A stretch of DNA of 64,000 nt from Sepiola atlantica. Lineage: Eukaryota; Mollusca; Cephalopoda; Sepiida; Sepiolidae. Both the position numbers and the translations under genes were made by a program. The notes below the pieces were generated by a model. It saw nothing but the letters and a program-made list of their open reading frames with translations. It did not search any database and had not been told where the DNA came from. This document shows positions 1 to 11,195 of this stretch, in pieces (the stretch's first letter is position 1; the number at the start of each line of letters is the position of its first letter). Where the stretch lies: positions 37,866,301 to 37,930,300 of the forward strand of contig OY744519.1 in the NCBI GenBank assembly GCA_963556195.1, given 5' to 3'.

Positions 1-196
1 TATGTAGCTGATAGAGTTAATATACTCATGTTTTGCTCTAGCATTTTCAGTTCTTTATTGAACCCTCTTTGTTAGGATTACTCTAGTATTAATGCCTGGA
101 AGTCAAAAAGTAACCAAACATTTAAAAAAACAACAACAACGAACAAATATTCAGACAACAGTCAAGTGTATGTTTTTAAGAAAAATGTATTCCCAA

Positions 197-198
<2 letters not shown>

Positions 199-279
<81 letters not shown>
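199..279. repeat. (TA)n microsatellite
   Basis: About 80 bp of uninterrupted TA dinucleotides. Open frames across it encode only alternating Tyr-Ile and are not genes. Confidence 0.97.
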
Positions 280-280
<1 letters not shown>

Positions 281-283
<3 letters not shown>

Positions 284-2117
284 TGCTGGACACTTTAAAA
301 AAATATCCGCAAAAAAATAATTGCCCCCAGAAAAATTGAATGTGGTTCTTACGCAATTTTTATGAGTTAAAATAAAGACGATGCCAACACCCAAATGTTT
401 CCGACCCCGAATTTAGAAATCATTCGTGTATACGTCTGAAGTTAGCACTAACTGGCAGTAAGTGAGTGCTTATTTTACGTTTAATTTATATAACAAAATA
501 ACCCCCACAATAAAATGTAAAATATTTATTTCATGTTTTGTATTTGTTTGTTTTTTGCGATCATAAGTTAAAGCGTTTCACAGGTAATTACCTAAAAATA
601 AGAATGTTTAGTATTTGGTGGGTTAAAGTAATTTGAATATCTGTTTTAATCAAATTATGTTGAGGTTATACCAGAGTTGAATGGACCACTTTGGGGCAGT
701 TTGTTTGATTGATATGTGATAACGTCGCTGAAACTGCATGCATGATGAAGGAAATGGGCTAAGAGTAGCAAATAGTTTCTCAGCGGTTTATCAAATGAAG
801 TGAATGCATAATAATGTTTCCTAAAGTACTAACATGCTCCAAGTGGTATGAAATGTTTTGCGTATGCTGGAAGAAAAAATGGCGGGATTACTTGGGTCAT
901 CTATCTAACGAGTTAATGAATCATATACCATTCTCTGATTGGATTCGTTAGATTTGTAGAAATACACCGTAGCCCATTTTACCCCGGTCACATAGTATCA
1001 GGAAAATATTGGTTCTTAACAAAAAATTTGAAAATATAAATATAACATGAATTTATCACTTCAAATAGGTAATAAATATGTAATATTTAAACTTACCATA
1101 CGATTATTTATGTTTTCTTGTTTCGTAATAGGTTTCGGAAAGTCCCACAGCATCATGTGATATAACATCGACCTTAAAAAAGATGTTATGCTTGTTTATG
1201 ATAAAATCAGTAGTAAATAAGGAACGTTTTGTTTAAAACGAAAATAAGTTTTAAAAATGTATTGATCAAAATGTATTTCATTATTTTTCTTATTCGTCAA
1301 CGATAATTAGTTAAACGAAGTCTTAAGCCGGTCTGGTAGACTCCATTCTTGTATATTACTTACACAATTCAAAGTGTTCTTATTCCGATTACATGTGTAA
1401 TAACGAATATATGTTTACTCGTAATAGTTGTTCAATAAAAATGCGTTGTTTCCTAAACACAGTATCGCACTATGTTTTTAGACGTCGATATATGTTTAGC
1501 CAAAAATACGAATTTTAAGATAAGTGATTAATTATATTTTTTAGAACCAAAAATATGATCTTCTTCAGTTTTCAAACAGTACTATTTTTGAGCAAGGATG
1601 TTTTATGTTAAATCCAATGTTTATGTTATCTTTCGTTTATTAGATTGTGTAGTTAAAATAAATAACATAAAACGAAGAACTCCTCCCGATTTAAAGAATG
1701 GATTTGCAAATATCAATGAAATCACTGCACGAAGATTGTTTTCTACTCTATATAATTGTTGTTTACTTCCTATTAAATTACGAAGTTTTAATTCGGCACT
1801 CTACGGTACTTTTACGGAATATCTTGTTTATGAATGTGTTAGGTGAAAGTACAGAACAGTGAACGAAACCCTCTTCCTATGTAAATAATGTTTTTAAACA
1901 TACTTATTTCAGCATAGTTTGTAAACTGCAGAAGTGTAAAAATAAGCATACGATGACTGTGTTATTCTATGTAAATGTTGTTTCTTATTTTAATTTACGT
2001 GTAGTGCGCCCACGTTGCGGGGGGGGGGTTCTGGAGTTTAGCCACATGAGAACTACATCGTGTGCTTGACTCTGCCCTCGTAAGGAAACAAGTAAATAGG
2101 AACGAATACATACTAAG
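281..2117. other. AT-rich unannotated stretch
   Basis: I see no gene, RNA or repeat family here. The longest + frame (1598-1846, 82 codons) has no recognisable domain and ordinary AT-rich composition. A run of nine G lies near 2020. The stretch ends at the target-site duplication of the LINE that follows. Confidence 0.5.
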
Positions 2118-2128
2118 TAGCGACTACT
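2118..2128. repeat. Target-site duplication, left copy
   Basis: The 11-bp string TAGCGACTACT occurs here and again at 5964-5974, directly flanking the LINE. With one mismatch the match extends to 15 bp (TAAGTAGCGACTACT against TAATTAGCGACTACT), although the extra bases may belong to the tail. This fixes the element at about 2129-5963. Confidence 0.85.
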
Positions 2129-2254
2129 GGTTGTTTTCATTTCCTGTCACGTTTGAAATAATTTATTCTGTAATATTTAAAAACTGAGGCTATTTGTCTT
2201 TTTTAAAATACGGTGTGGCTCTTTTTTCAAAAAATAAAAATAAAACAATTGTGA

Positions 2255-2854
2255 ATGTTATCTCAAACTAAATATGCAAAGTATGCGACACGCCAACCAA
2301 GAGGCTGTAACCTTGGGAAAGCATGTAAAGATTTTCACCCGAAAATGTGCAAGGATTCTCTGAGAAGAGGAGAGTGTCTGAACGAATCATGCACTTACAA
2401 CCATGTTAAGGTTACTAGACGCCAACCAATCTCGACTAGGAATGAACAAGCAAGGGAAATTTCACAGCGCAACTCCGTCCCAACCACGAGTCAGGAGTCA
2501 GTTGAGAATTCGTCCCCAGTTATATCCACACCTCGAGAGAATGGAAGAGATACGTGCAATTTTTTAGAAGTGATCCGCCTATTGAAGGCGGAAATCCTCC
2601 ACACTTTGGACCAGAGGATATTGTTGGTGTCGAATCAAATCAACGCACTACACAACCAACAACAAGATGTGCCAACTCCTCGAATGCCAATGCAATTCAC
2701 GTGGCAACAGCCAGCCGAAGTTCCCAATCAAATCCATCAACCAATGTTTATGATTCCGAACCAACAACTCACTCGGCCCAGAATAAATCTGGTGGACTAT
2801 CAAGAATTCCCTCGACCCAGAATGAATTTGGTGAATCCAGTTCACCACTCTTAA
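2255..2854 (+). CDS. LINE ORF1 protein with CCCH-type zinc-binding motifs
   Basis: This 199-residue protein is the likely RNA-binding partner of the LINE ribonucleoprotein. Residues about 19-29 read C-x5-C-x3-H. Residues about 34-52 read C-x8-C-x4-C-x3-H, close to the C-x8-C-x5-C-x3-H form of CCCH RNA-binding fingers. The rest is Gln-, Asn- and Pro-rich and low in complexity, with a near-repeat at the C-terminus (two versions of a PRxNLVxxxEFPRP-like segment). The start ATG at 2255 is the first after the leader. The frame ends at a TAA at 2852-2854, about eight bases before the readable start of the ORF2 endonuclease. Gag-like CCHC knuckles, common in other LINE ORF1 proteins, are absent. The role is inferred from position and the cysteine/histidine pattern. 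Confidence 0.75.
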   Translation: MLSQTKYAKYATRQPRGCNLGKACKDFHPKMCKDSLRRGECLNESCTYNHVKVTRRQPISTRNEQAREISQRNSVPTTSQESVENSSPVISTPRENGRDTCNFLEVIRLLKAEILHTLDQRILLVSNQINALHNQQQDVPTPRMPMQFTWQQPAEVPNQIHQPMFMIPNQQLTRPRINLVDYQEFPRPRMNLVNPVHHS

Positions 2855-5800
2855 ATAACTTTGCTTTTGTAAATATTCAAGGTCTTTGTCCTCAGACCGT
2901 TCCAAGCAAAGTACCGTTTATCAAAAATGAACTTAACAGTGACAATTCTCTTTTTATTGGCTTATCGGAAACTTGGTTAAATTCGCACAGAGATGCTGAA
3001 CTTGAAATAGAAGGTTTTACACTCTTCCGATGCGACACATCAAGAAAAGCCAAAACACGTGGAAGGCACACCGGCGGTGTTGCTCTTTATGTCCGTGATG
3101 ATATTGGATGTTCCTGTAATGTAATTTTTTCTCATGCGTCTGAATGTGTGCAGATGTTATGCCTTTACTCCTCCTATGAAGATTTAGCCATTCTTGTTAC
3201 TTATAGACAACCTGATGACAGCTACCATGGACACCCATCCACACCAAATGATTTTAGTTCTCCTCTTAAAAAAATCAAACATATATTATCAACAATAAAC
3301 CCTGCTCCAGATATCATTGTCGGTGGAGATTTTAATCTCCCTCACGTATCTTGGCCTGATGGACATGCTATTCCAGGAGCATCAAATGCTGAGCGATTGA
3401 TGATAAATTCACTGAACGAATTCTGCAATGAGCTTTTTTTGTCACAGCATGTGCTGTCTCCCACGCACAAAGATGGGAATATCCTTGATCTTGTTTTCAC
3501 CAATAATTCTGATTTGATTCATGAGAGCATCAATGTACCCTTACTGCAAAGCACATCTCACCACAGTCTCATCCAGCTTCAAACAACATATAAAGTTAAA
3601 TATAAAAGTGAGGTATTGAATAATCGTGCACCAAGAACAATGTTCAATGCACTAAACTTTTTCAGCGAGGAAGTCGATTGGACTGCTCTTTCAGAGGAAC
3701 TAAGCCATGCTGATTGGGAAGACTCATTAAGAGACATGGGTGCATCTGCAATGCTGGACACTTTTTATTTAATTGTCTACACTGCCTGCTGCAAGCATGT
3801 GCCATTGCGTAAATCAGAATGCGAGAAAAGAACGCCCAAGGTGGTAAGATACCGTCACTCACTTTCTAAAAGAAGACGGAAGATAAAAAAGCGTCTTTTG
3901 AAAGTGTCATCGCCTGCTGTTATTTCCAAACTGTCCAAGGAATGTTTGGATATTGAAAGGAAACTGCAGAAGTCTTTTGCTGACTCTAACGCTTTTATGG
4001 AGGGAAAGGCTGTCAACTCCATTAAAAGTAATTCAAAATATTTCTTTTCATATGTCAAGAAAAAGTCCAAAGTCAAGACAAAAGTTGGTCCATTGGTGGA
4101 CCAGAATGGTGTTCTTACTGGTAACAGTACTGAGATGGCAGAAATTTTGTCAAAACAATACACAGACGTTTTTAGCAAACCAATGCAAAGCAGTCAAGCT
4201 TCACATAATCGCACTTTTGATATAAGTTCTATACTGTCAACTGTTACTCTAACTGCAGCCGATTTTGAGCTTGCAATTGATGAACTCTCTCCGTCAGCTG
4301 CTGCGGGTCCTGACGGCTTTCCTGCATTACTACTAAAAAACTGCAGGGCCCATTTGGTCCATGCTCTCGTATTTCTATGGACGAAAAGTCTTGAAGAAGA
4401 GGTCGTTCCAAGCAAACTAAAGAATTCTCTTATTACACCCATTCACAAAGGTGGAAGCAAGTCGGTGGCTGCCAATTATAGACCAATAGCTTTGACCTCC
4501 CACCTCATTAAACTTTTTGAGAAAGTCATACGGAAACACATAGTTAGACACATGAATGAAAATAACCTGTTCAATGACAGTCAGCATGGGATGAGATCTG
4601 GAAGATCTTGTTTAAGTCAACTCCTTGAGCAGTTTGACACCATTCTATCAATTCTTGATGATGGCGCTAATGCAGATGTTGTCTACTTAGATTTTGCCAA
4701 AGCTTTTGACAAAGTTGACCACAAAATAGTTCTGCAGAAAATATTTGATCTTGGCATTCGTGGAAGCATCTTCAAATGGATCGAATCCTTCCTGAGTAAT
4801 CGCCTCCAAACAGTTATGGTTGATGGTGCAACCTCGAAGCCACAACCTGTCATTTCTGGAGTTCCCCAGGGAAGTGTATTGGGACCCATAATCTTCCTAA
4901 TCCTTATTGGGGACATTGATGAAGATATCGCCATGTCAATAGTCAGGTCATTCGCCGATGATACAAGGGCCACAAAATCCGTTCGGTCTCCCGAGGATGC
5001 TGTGTTGTTTCAAAAGGATCTCGATCAGATCTACAAATGGACGGAGGACAATAACATGGAGCTAAATGACGTGAAATTTGAGCTTCTCCGCTATGGTAAT
5101 AACGACCAGCTAAAAAGCGAGATATCATACCACACTCCGTCAGGAAAAATGATAAACATAAAGCAAGAAGTGAAGGACCTCGGTGTATCTATGTCTAGTG
5201 ATTGTCTTTTTAGCAATCAAATAAACAAAGTTGTGGAAAAAGCCAAGAACCTCATTGCCTGGATCCTGAGGACATTTAAAACCAGAGAATATCGTGCAAT
5301 GGTCACGCTGTATAAATCCTTGGTCATTCCAGTTTTGGAATACTGTTCTGTCTTGTGGAACCCAAGTAGCCCTAGGCTCATCCAAAAGCTTGAAGCCATT
5401 CAGTGGTCCTTTCTACGGAAAATTCAAGCTGATCGGAACTACTGGTCATGTCTGAAGAAGACAAAAATGTTCTCGCTGCAAAGACGACGTGAAAGGTACC
5501 GGATAATTTACATCTGGAAGATATTGGAAGGAAAGGTACCGAACATTAATGGCCACATTCAAGCCCGAGACAATGAACGCCGCGGGAGGCACTGTATTGT
5601 TCCCTCGCTAAAAACTGGTGGGAAAATACGAACCATTTTTGAAACGAGCTTACCTGTACAGGGGTCACAACTCTTCAATGCCATGCCTAGGTGTATTCGG
5701 GATATAAAAAATGCTGCTGTGGAACAATTTAAGCGCTCTCTTGATGCCTACCTCGCTAATATCCCGGACCAACCCCAAATTGTCGGATACACGGCGTGCA

Positions 5801-5895
5801 GGCAAGCCGACACCAATTCTATCGTGCACATGCAAGCACATGCTGGTGCGGTTCCTTTGTCTCACAGGATCCTCACATCAGCCAGGGCGAGTTGA
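2554..5895 (+). CDS. LINE ORF2 polyprotein: endonuclease and reverse transcriptase
   Basis: An open frame of 1113 codons carries out target nicking and reverse transcription at the nick. The endonuclease starts near residue 104 (FAFVNIQGL). It shows the expected landmarks: LSETWLNS near 140, a GG.ALYV strand near 176, GGDFNLPH near 264 and a final SHHS..Q segment near 340. The RT shows a fingers motif (PDGFPALLLK, about 590), NYRPIALTS (about 646), the QHGMRSGRS turn (about 680), LDFAKAFDKVDH (about 712), GVPQGSVLGP (about 770) and the catalytic FADDT (about 807). The C-terminal tail includes the usual LEYCSVLWNP segment. The frame begins at an ATG at 2554 but overlaps ORF1 by 301 nt. The overlapping part is Ser/Thr/Asn-rich and may be out-of-frame ORF1 sequence, so the true start is unsure. 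Confidence 0.92.
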   Translation: MQFFRSDPPIEGGNPPHFGPEDIVGVESNQRTTQPTTRCANSSNANAIHVATASRSSQSNPSTNVYDSEPTTHSAQNKSGGLSRIPSTQNEFGESSSPLLNNFAFVNIQGLCPQTVPSKVPFIKNELNSDNSLFIGLSETWLNSHRDAELEIEGFTLFRCDTSRKAKTRGRHTGGVALYVRDDIGCSCNVIFSHASECVQMLCLYSSYEDLAILVTYRQPDDSYHGHPSTPNDFSSPLKKIKHILSTINPAPDIIVGGDFNLPHVSWPDGHAIPGASNAERLMINSLNEFCNELFLSQHVLSPTHKDGNILDLVFTNNSDLIHESINVPLLQSTSHHSLIQLQTTYKVKYKSEVLNNRAPRTMFNALNFFSEEVDWTALSEELSHADWEDSLRDMGASAMLDTFYLIVYTACCKHVPLRKSECEKRTPKVVRYRHSLSKRRRKIKKRLLKVSSPAVISKLSKECLDIERKLQKSFADSNAFMEGKAVNSIKSNSKYFFSYVKKKSKVKTKVGPLVDQNGVLTGNSTEMAEILSKQYTDVFSKPMQSSQASHNRTFDISSILSTVTLTAADFELAIDELSPSAAAGPDGFPALLLKNCRAHLVHALVFLWTKSLEEEVVPSKLKNSLITPIHKGGSKSVAANYRPIALTSHLIKLFEKVIRKHIVRHMNENNLFNDSQHGMRSGRSCLSQLLEQFDTILSILDDGANADVVYLDFAKAFDKVDHKIVLQKIFDLGIRGSIFKWIESFLSNRLQTVMVDGATSKPQPVISGVPQGSVLGPIIFLILIGDIDEDIAMSIVRSFADDTRATKSVRSPEDAVLFQKDLDQIYKWTEDNNMELNDVKFELLRYGNNDQLKSEISYHTPSGKMINIKQEVKDLGVSMSSDCLFSNQINKVVEKAKNLIAWILRTFKTREYRAMVTLYKSLVIPVLEYCSVLWNPSSPRLIQKLEAIQWSFLRKIQADRNYWSCLKKTKMFSLQRRRERYRIIYIWKILEGKVPNINGHIQARDNERRGRHCIVPSLKTGGKIRTIFETSLPVQGSQLFNAMPRCIRDIKNAAVEQFKRSLDAYLANIPDQPQIVGYTACRQADTNSIVHMQAHAGAVPLSHRILTSARAS

Positions 5896-5963
5896 ACAAC
5901 CAGCAAGCCTGAACACGCCTGTTCGAAGCACCAGACAAAAAAAAAAATAAATAAAAAAATAAT

Positions 5964-5974
5964 TAGCGACTACT
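5964..5974. repeat. Target-site duplication, right copy
   Basis: Exact second copy of the 11-bp string at 2118-2128, directly after the AAATA-rich tail of the LINE. Confidence 0.85.
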
Positions 5975-6084
5975 ATTTTTTCTGATTAATAGTTGGAATA
6001 GTGTTTAAGTACGCTATTGAACAAATGCTGTTTATTATTTGAAAGAACATTCAAAACATGTTCAATCAGATTAGTTGAGTTCAC

Positions 6085-6165
6085 AAATATGACGGTGAGT
6101 AAGTTGATAACGACACGGTCTGAAGACCTGGGTATTCCAAGTTCAACTCCAGTCGGTTCCACAGT
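6085..6165 (+). repeat. Possible tRNA-like SINE remnant
   Basis: A GTTCAACTCC string (near 6150) resembles a B box. It lies about 50 bp after a weak A-box-like stretch (GTAAGTTGATAACG), with a GGTCTGAAGACC inverted repeat between them in the place of an anticodon arm. No acceptor stem pairs cleanly, so this is at best a decayed tRNA-derived short repeat. Confidence 0.3.
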
Positions 6166-6340
6166 ACCACTTCTTTTTGTAGACGTAAAATGCTACTGAG
6201 AATAATAGGTGAAGGTTTGGGAGGGGTCAGACTTAATCAGAAGCTGCGCAGCGAGATGCCTGTTTATATTAGGTGCCAATTTCTACATGTCAGTAACGTC
6301 AGGAAAAAAGGGGCAGAGAGACAGAGATTTCTAGAGTTCA

Positions 6341-9300
6341 GATGCACGAGGACAGAATCTTTTGGAGTAGAAAGCTCTTGTCGCGTACCAGAGCAGCCAT
6401 CTAATCTACGCACAATCCATTAAAGTACTTGTAAAGCAGGCTCAAAGAAGCAACATTGCGAAGATGAGACATGGGCTGGAGCTTGGTGAATAGTGAAGGA
6501 CCTATCATGTTATCGACTATTTTTGGACCTTGTTTAAGAGGGAGAGATAGTGGATGATGCCCCAGCCTGGATATAGCAACAATACTCCATGCATGGGCTG
6601 ATGGTCGCTTTGTAGATATATATGGTAATATCAGGTGTGAGAAGATGAATGGCACGGTAGAGAGAGCCCACCTTTTGCAGCATCCCTGGCAATGTGTTCA
6701 ATGAATTTATTACAATTCCTGTTATCTGTGAAAGTTAGGACGACGAGTGTGAACGATGAACGCTCAGGCAGGGTGCTATTTGCCGTAGCAATCGGTGGTT
6801 GAAGAGATTACTTATAATTATTGAAAGAAAGTAACTTTGTCTTTCCGGCATTAAAAGTTACTATCCATTTTTGGCCAGATTCCACTACCGACTGGAAGTC
6901 ATTTTCAAAGGATTCAGCCATTGCCCAAGATATGTGCCTGTCGGTTTTTGTCCACATGACGAGAGTAAGCAAACATTCCTATATCAGTCGCAATTACATC
7001 AGGGGGTTCATTTATAAAAATCAGAAAGAGTAGCGCATAAGCATGGAACCCGTGGATACACAAGAATTTGTGTCATGTTGCTTAGAAGAATGTCATTCGA
7101 GGACAACGTAGATTTCGTTTTATTAGAAAGGATCTAATTATATTAAATAGTTATCCAGTAATACCGTACGAGTGCAATTTTAGGAGAACCCCTTTATGCT
7201 ACACCCTGTTAAAGGCCTTGAATATATCGAGCGCTACTGTCCTAGCTTCACCTGTCTTGTCTAGTGTATGGTATATGCGTTCAGAGATTACCGTTAGGAT
7301 ATCTGCAGTGGATCGTGCTTGTCTGAATCCGTATTGATTATCAGAAAGCTGTTTAACATTTACTAGGTGTCTGACAATCACTAGATTGATTAATGATTCA
7401 CAGTTCTAGCAAAGATCGGGTTAGACTGATTGGGTGGTAGTTTAGAGAATCAGTTCTCTCTCTACAATTATTGTAGACTAGTACCACAGATGCAATTTTC
7501 CAACAATCAGGAAAACAGAATTAAACAAGGCATTTGTTGTATAGTTTGGAGACGACAGGACCAGCTCAGCAGAGCATTTCTTAATTACTATTACTGGTAT
7601 AAGATAATGCCCACAAGTGTATGATTTGTCAAGCTTTTTAATGATGTCTCTGACTTGAGATGGAGTGATGACCAGGTTCTAATGTTTAGCTTCAGTCCGC
7701 AGTAGGAATTTAGGGAAGAGGTGGTTTGCCGAGTTCAAAGTAGGGTTTACGTCGAAACGCTGGGAAAGTAGTTCAGACTTCTCAGTTGCCGTGCAAACAA
7801 CAGCGTTGTGATTTGATAGCGGAGGAATTGTCGATTGCCCATTGTTTATCACACTATTGTAGATTTTCCAGAAACCATGAGCACCCTTTTTCTGTGACTG
7901 AATGCGTGTTTTGGTTATTTCTGTATACCTTCTTTTTGCTTCATCTATCACTACTTTGCAATCAATTCTTGCCTCTACAATTGTTGTGTTTCACAGTTGA
8001 CTTATAGCGGCCGAATTTTTGGAATGCATTCTGCCTCTCAGCAATAGCAGCTGCACATACTGACGTGAACCATTGCAGAGAGTGGGGTTTGCTGAATAAT
8101 TTTCGCGTGGAGACATAACCATAAATGCCTGATTTGTCCCATTCGGTTAGCCTATTTGCATATTGATCAGCAGAGAGTGAGAAGGTCACAGCCTATGGAG
8201 TGTCGCTGAGGGATTCAAAATAAGCCTGCTCATAGTATCTCGTCGTTTTAAGCAACGGCTCTTCAGCTTTTGAACGAGTTTTTAAGGTAGTAAGTACCAT
8301 TACCACAACGTGATGATCAGTTTCCGAGTGGGCTATGGGCATTCGCCACACACACCTCAGGTAGTGATGTTAAGAACAGGTCGAGAAGTGAGGCTTGCTC
8401 ATCCGCGCGACTAGGACGGCGGGTCGGAAAAGTGACAACGCGTGAGAGGTCGTGAGCTGCGGAGACATTTAAAGTAGAGTTCCCAAATACATCATCGACG
8501 GTGGAGAATCCGAACCAGTCCCGGTAGGGTGCATTTAAATCGTCATACATGTATTTGGGCATTCGAGTCGGGTGAGAGTGATATATCTAAGCTTTAAGAG
8601 ACAGAGTCAAGCAGTGTACAGCCCTGGGTCGAAGGAGAACGACATATGAAATATAAGTAACTACTTTTGTTATGTAAGGTGAATCTAAAGTACATGTAGG
8701 CTTGGTGATCTGATGTTTACACATGTTCTCTAGTCAAGGGGAGGTTGTTCGTAACATAAACTCCTAGCTCATGCATATGTTTGTCAGAGCCATCACGGTA
8801 GAGTGGATGGTAATCAGTCATGTCAAAGTGATAAGAGAAGATTTAGGAGTGAAGGTTCGTTTCACTTAGTGCTAGGATATTCAGGGAGTTCGCCAGGAGA
8901 AAAGTTTCGACATCGTTAATGTTGGTTCTAAGTCCCCGGACATTTGTGAATGCGAGCTTTGACGGCGGAGGCGAAAATGTGTTTTGATGTGTGTCTGGTT
9001 TACGTTTGGTTTTCTCATTTTTTATATGCATGTTCTTTTAAAGATAGAGTAAGGAGGACATGGTGGGTGCTTATTTGGCGCTAATAAGCTCACACAACCA
9101 GACTTGGTCCATGGGTGTTGTTTTCGCGGGAAAGGCAACCGGGCATAACTGTAGGGTCCCTTTCTATGCGCGACATGACACGTACAGTAACCCACGATAT
9201 TATGCAACTGTTGACGGAGCAGCCGTCTATAGCGCTACTTAAGAGTTAGGGATCCTAACTACAAGTCGGAAAAAGCAGTCAGACAAGCTGTCTAACATGT

Positions 9301-9758
9301 AATCTCTACCTGTCAGAACAAGAGCGACCCAGACTAGTCATGTAGGACTCAGTGACAAAATAATTTCCCCAAGTTGCCCAGATAGAGAGAAAGACAGACG
9401 GCGTTCATTGCTCTAGTCAGGAAACAAGGCCAAGTACTAGGCGTCTTAAAAGAAGTCCTAGTGCTTGTACCTCCCTGGCTAATAGACAGAGAACGAGTGC
9501 AGTGGCCTAGCGATAGGCAGAGCTCATCTACTCATTAAGCAATTATAGGTTGGACAACCCTATACTTTGTTCGACATTCAAGCTCTAAGAAGGTTGTCGA
9601 CTAAGACTAAACAGGCCTCTCTCCCCAACTGTTTGCTACCTAGACGTAAGTGGTTAGTAGCAAAGTTTTATTGGCAGAGTTTTCTTTCTCTTAGATGGAT
9701 GACTTGACAAGGTCTACGAGTCAAACACTAGTCGGGTATGTCCGAGCCTCCGCAGGTA
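6341..9758 (-). mobile_element. Degenerate APE-type LINE, copy 1 of a second family
   Basis: A - strand LINE broken by frameshifts and stops. Reading from 9758 downward there is a leader of about 700 bp, then the endonuclease (9031-8317), a linker and the RT (7951-7199), and the C-terminal region (to about 6401). The whole length, including the leader, aligns by eye with 28481-31925. Shared landmarks include the segment near 9740 (GAGCC..AGCAGGT) and the leader text at 9241-9700 against 31370-31870. Alignment with copy 2 starts near 6341, which sets the approximate 3' end. The 5' boundary touches a (TCTA)n/(CT)n/(TA)n tract. Confidence 0.85.
6401..9031 (-). pseudogene. LINE ORF2 remnant (endonuclease-RT), many breaks
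   Basis: Separate open pieces in changing frames carry recognisable LINE protein. 9031-8843 holds an endonuclease start (AFTNVRGLRTNIND, ILALSETNLHS). 8562-8317 holds the endonuclease middle and end (LLDLFLTSLPE). 7951-7679 holds the linker before the RT (KKGAHGFWKIYNSVINN). 7381-7199 holds RT motifs (DNQYGFRQARST, ALDIFKAFNRV). 6655-6401 holds the conserved C-terminal part. At least four frame changes separate these pieces, so no functional protein is possible. I saw no ORF1 for this family in the leader. Confidence 0.85.
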
Positions 9759-9786
9759 AACAAATATTTCCATCCGCATATGCACA

Positions 9787-9787
9787 C

Positions 9788-9839
<52 letters not shown>

Positions 9840-9848
9840 GTCTATCTA

Positions 9849-9940
<92 letters not shown>
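9787..9940. repeat. Compound microsatellite (TCTA)n-(CT)n-(TA)n
   Basis: Tetranucleotide ATCT units run to about 9850, CT dinucleotides to about 9883, and TA dinucleotides to 9940. The tract lies right outside the 5' end of LINE copy 1. Confidence 0.96.
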
Positions 9941-9943
<3 letters not shown>

Positions 9944-10054
9944 ATGTTGGCAACCAAACTCGTGGTTCTTCCCGTAAGGACCCGATGTCTTTCCAGAAAA
10001 ATGTCTAACCAGAATAACATCGGAGAAACTAATGCCAACACCAGATTCATCTGA

Positions 10055-11190
10055 TTCACACGAAAAAAAGTAGTTTAAAGAAAAAATGAGTAAACAAACC
10101 AGCGGGTTGTCGTGTCTTGGTAAGATAGAATTAAAGCATATCTACGTAGGTTTATAGTTAAATATCTACATAAGGAAATATATCGTAAAAGATATCGTGT
10201 TGGATCCAAACTACAATTTTTGTAGTGGCCATTAAAAATACTGTATCAATAACGTATTAAATTCTGAGATTTAGCAATAATACAGTGAACACGTTTTATA
10301 AAGTACACTTTTGTGAGTTTACCGATGAAACGATACACAATACACCTTGCCATTGTGACTGAAATACCTGAGAACTTTCAAGAATGTAATTCTATCATCC
10401 TGGGAACCTTATTTAAGTTTTCTTTTTAAGTAAAGTTGTTCTAAAAACGTTTGAGCGTTCAATACGTATCCCGTTTTTCTAAAGATAATCGAATGTTCAA
10501 ACATGTTTCTGTATACGAAGATCATTAAGTAATTTATATAAAAATTGTTTTAGTTATTGAAAGCTATTTTTAGAAATATTAGCTTTTTTAATGAATGCTT
10601 TCAGAGAAGTTAAAAGTTGGAGACGCCATATTAATATTTAAGTTGGTGTCTATGTATTTTTCGTTAAATGATAGTCTATTATTACAGAACATGAAAGTAG
10701 CCAGCTAACTATAGCACCGTAGATGTCGACTGAATGATCTTTATAGGGATCAACTTGTATTTTGTTTAATGTGTGAAATATGAGAGAAAAGAATTAAAAA
10801 ACTAAAACATTGATAGGCAGTACGGTAAAATGATGATGAAGTATTATTCCGGTGTTTCATGCATGAGTTTTAGGAGTTTTTCTTATGTATGAGTGAAAGT
10901 TACTGCTCTAAGTATGTTTATTTAGGGTATGTATGGTAGGATATAATGTAGGAAATCATATAAACGGATCAAAATGATTGTTAATATCTGGAAACAAGTA
11001 TTAGTTCATGGCATGAAATCTGATTGTGTTGAAATTGTGTGTAGTGCCTATGTTTTGTCTATAGAAATATAGGATTCCTTAATATAATAGATATATACAT
11101 GAATATACATGTATATATTATATGAAGTGATCTTAATCTTTATCTTGTTATAGAACATTATAGAAAAAAAGACTTATACATGTATGATAC
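10055..11190. other. AT-rich stretch with one dispersed repeat
   Basis: No gene is visible. The part at about 10960-11070 matches 18770-18880 by eye (GGATCAAAaTGATTG, then CATGaA and GTTGAAAT..TGTG spaced the same way), so it belongs to an unidentified dispersed repeat. Confidence 0.45.
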
Positions 11191-11195
11191 GTCAC

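Larger units (their letters stand above)
2129..5963 (+). mobile_element. Full-length APE-type non-LTR retrotransposon (LINE), apparently intact
   Basis: This 3.8-kb element has a short 5' leader (2129-2254), ORF1 with CCCH-type cysteine/histidine motifs, and a long ORF2 with apurinic-like endonuclease and reverse transcriptase. A short 3' end follows, finishing in an A-rich (AAATA) tail at 5937-5962. An exact 11-bp target-site duplication brackets it. The FADD catalytic box and the order ORF1, endonuclease, RT place it in the broad Jockey/CR1-like group; I cannot name the clade by eye. Both frames are open and the duplication is perfect, so the insertion looks young and may be capable of movement. 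It is unlike the - strand LINE family at 6.3-9.8 kb. Confidence 0.9.
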
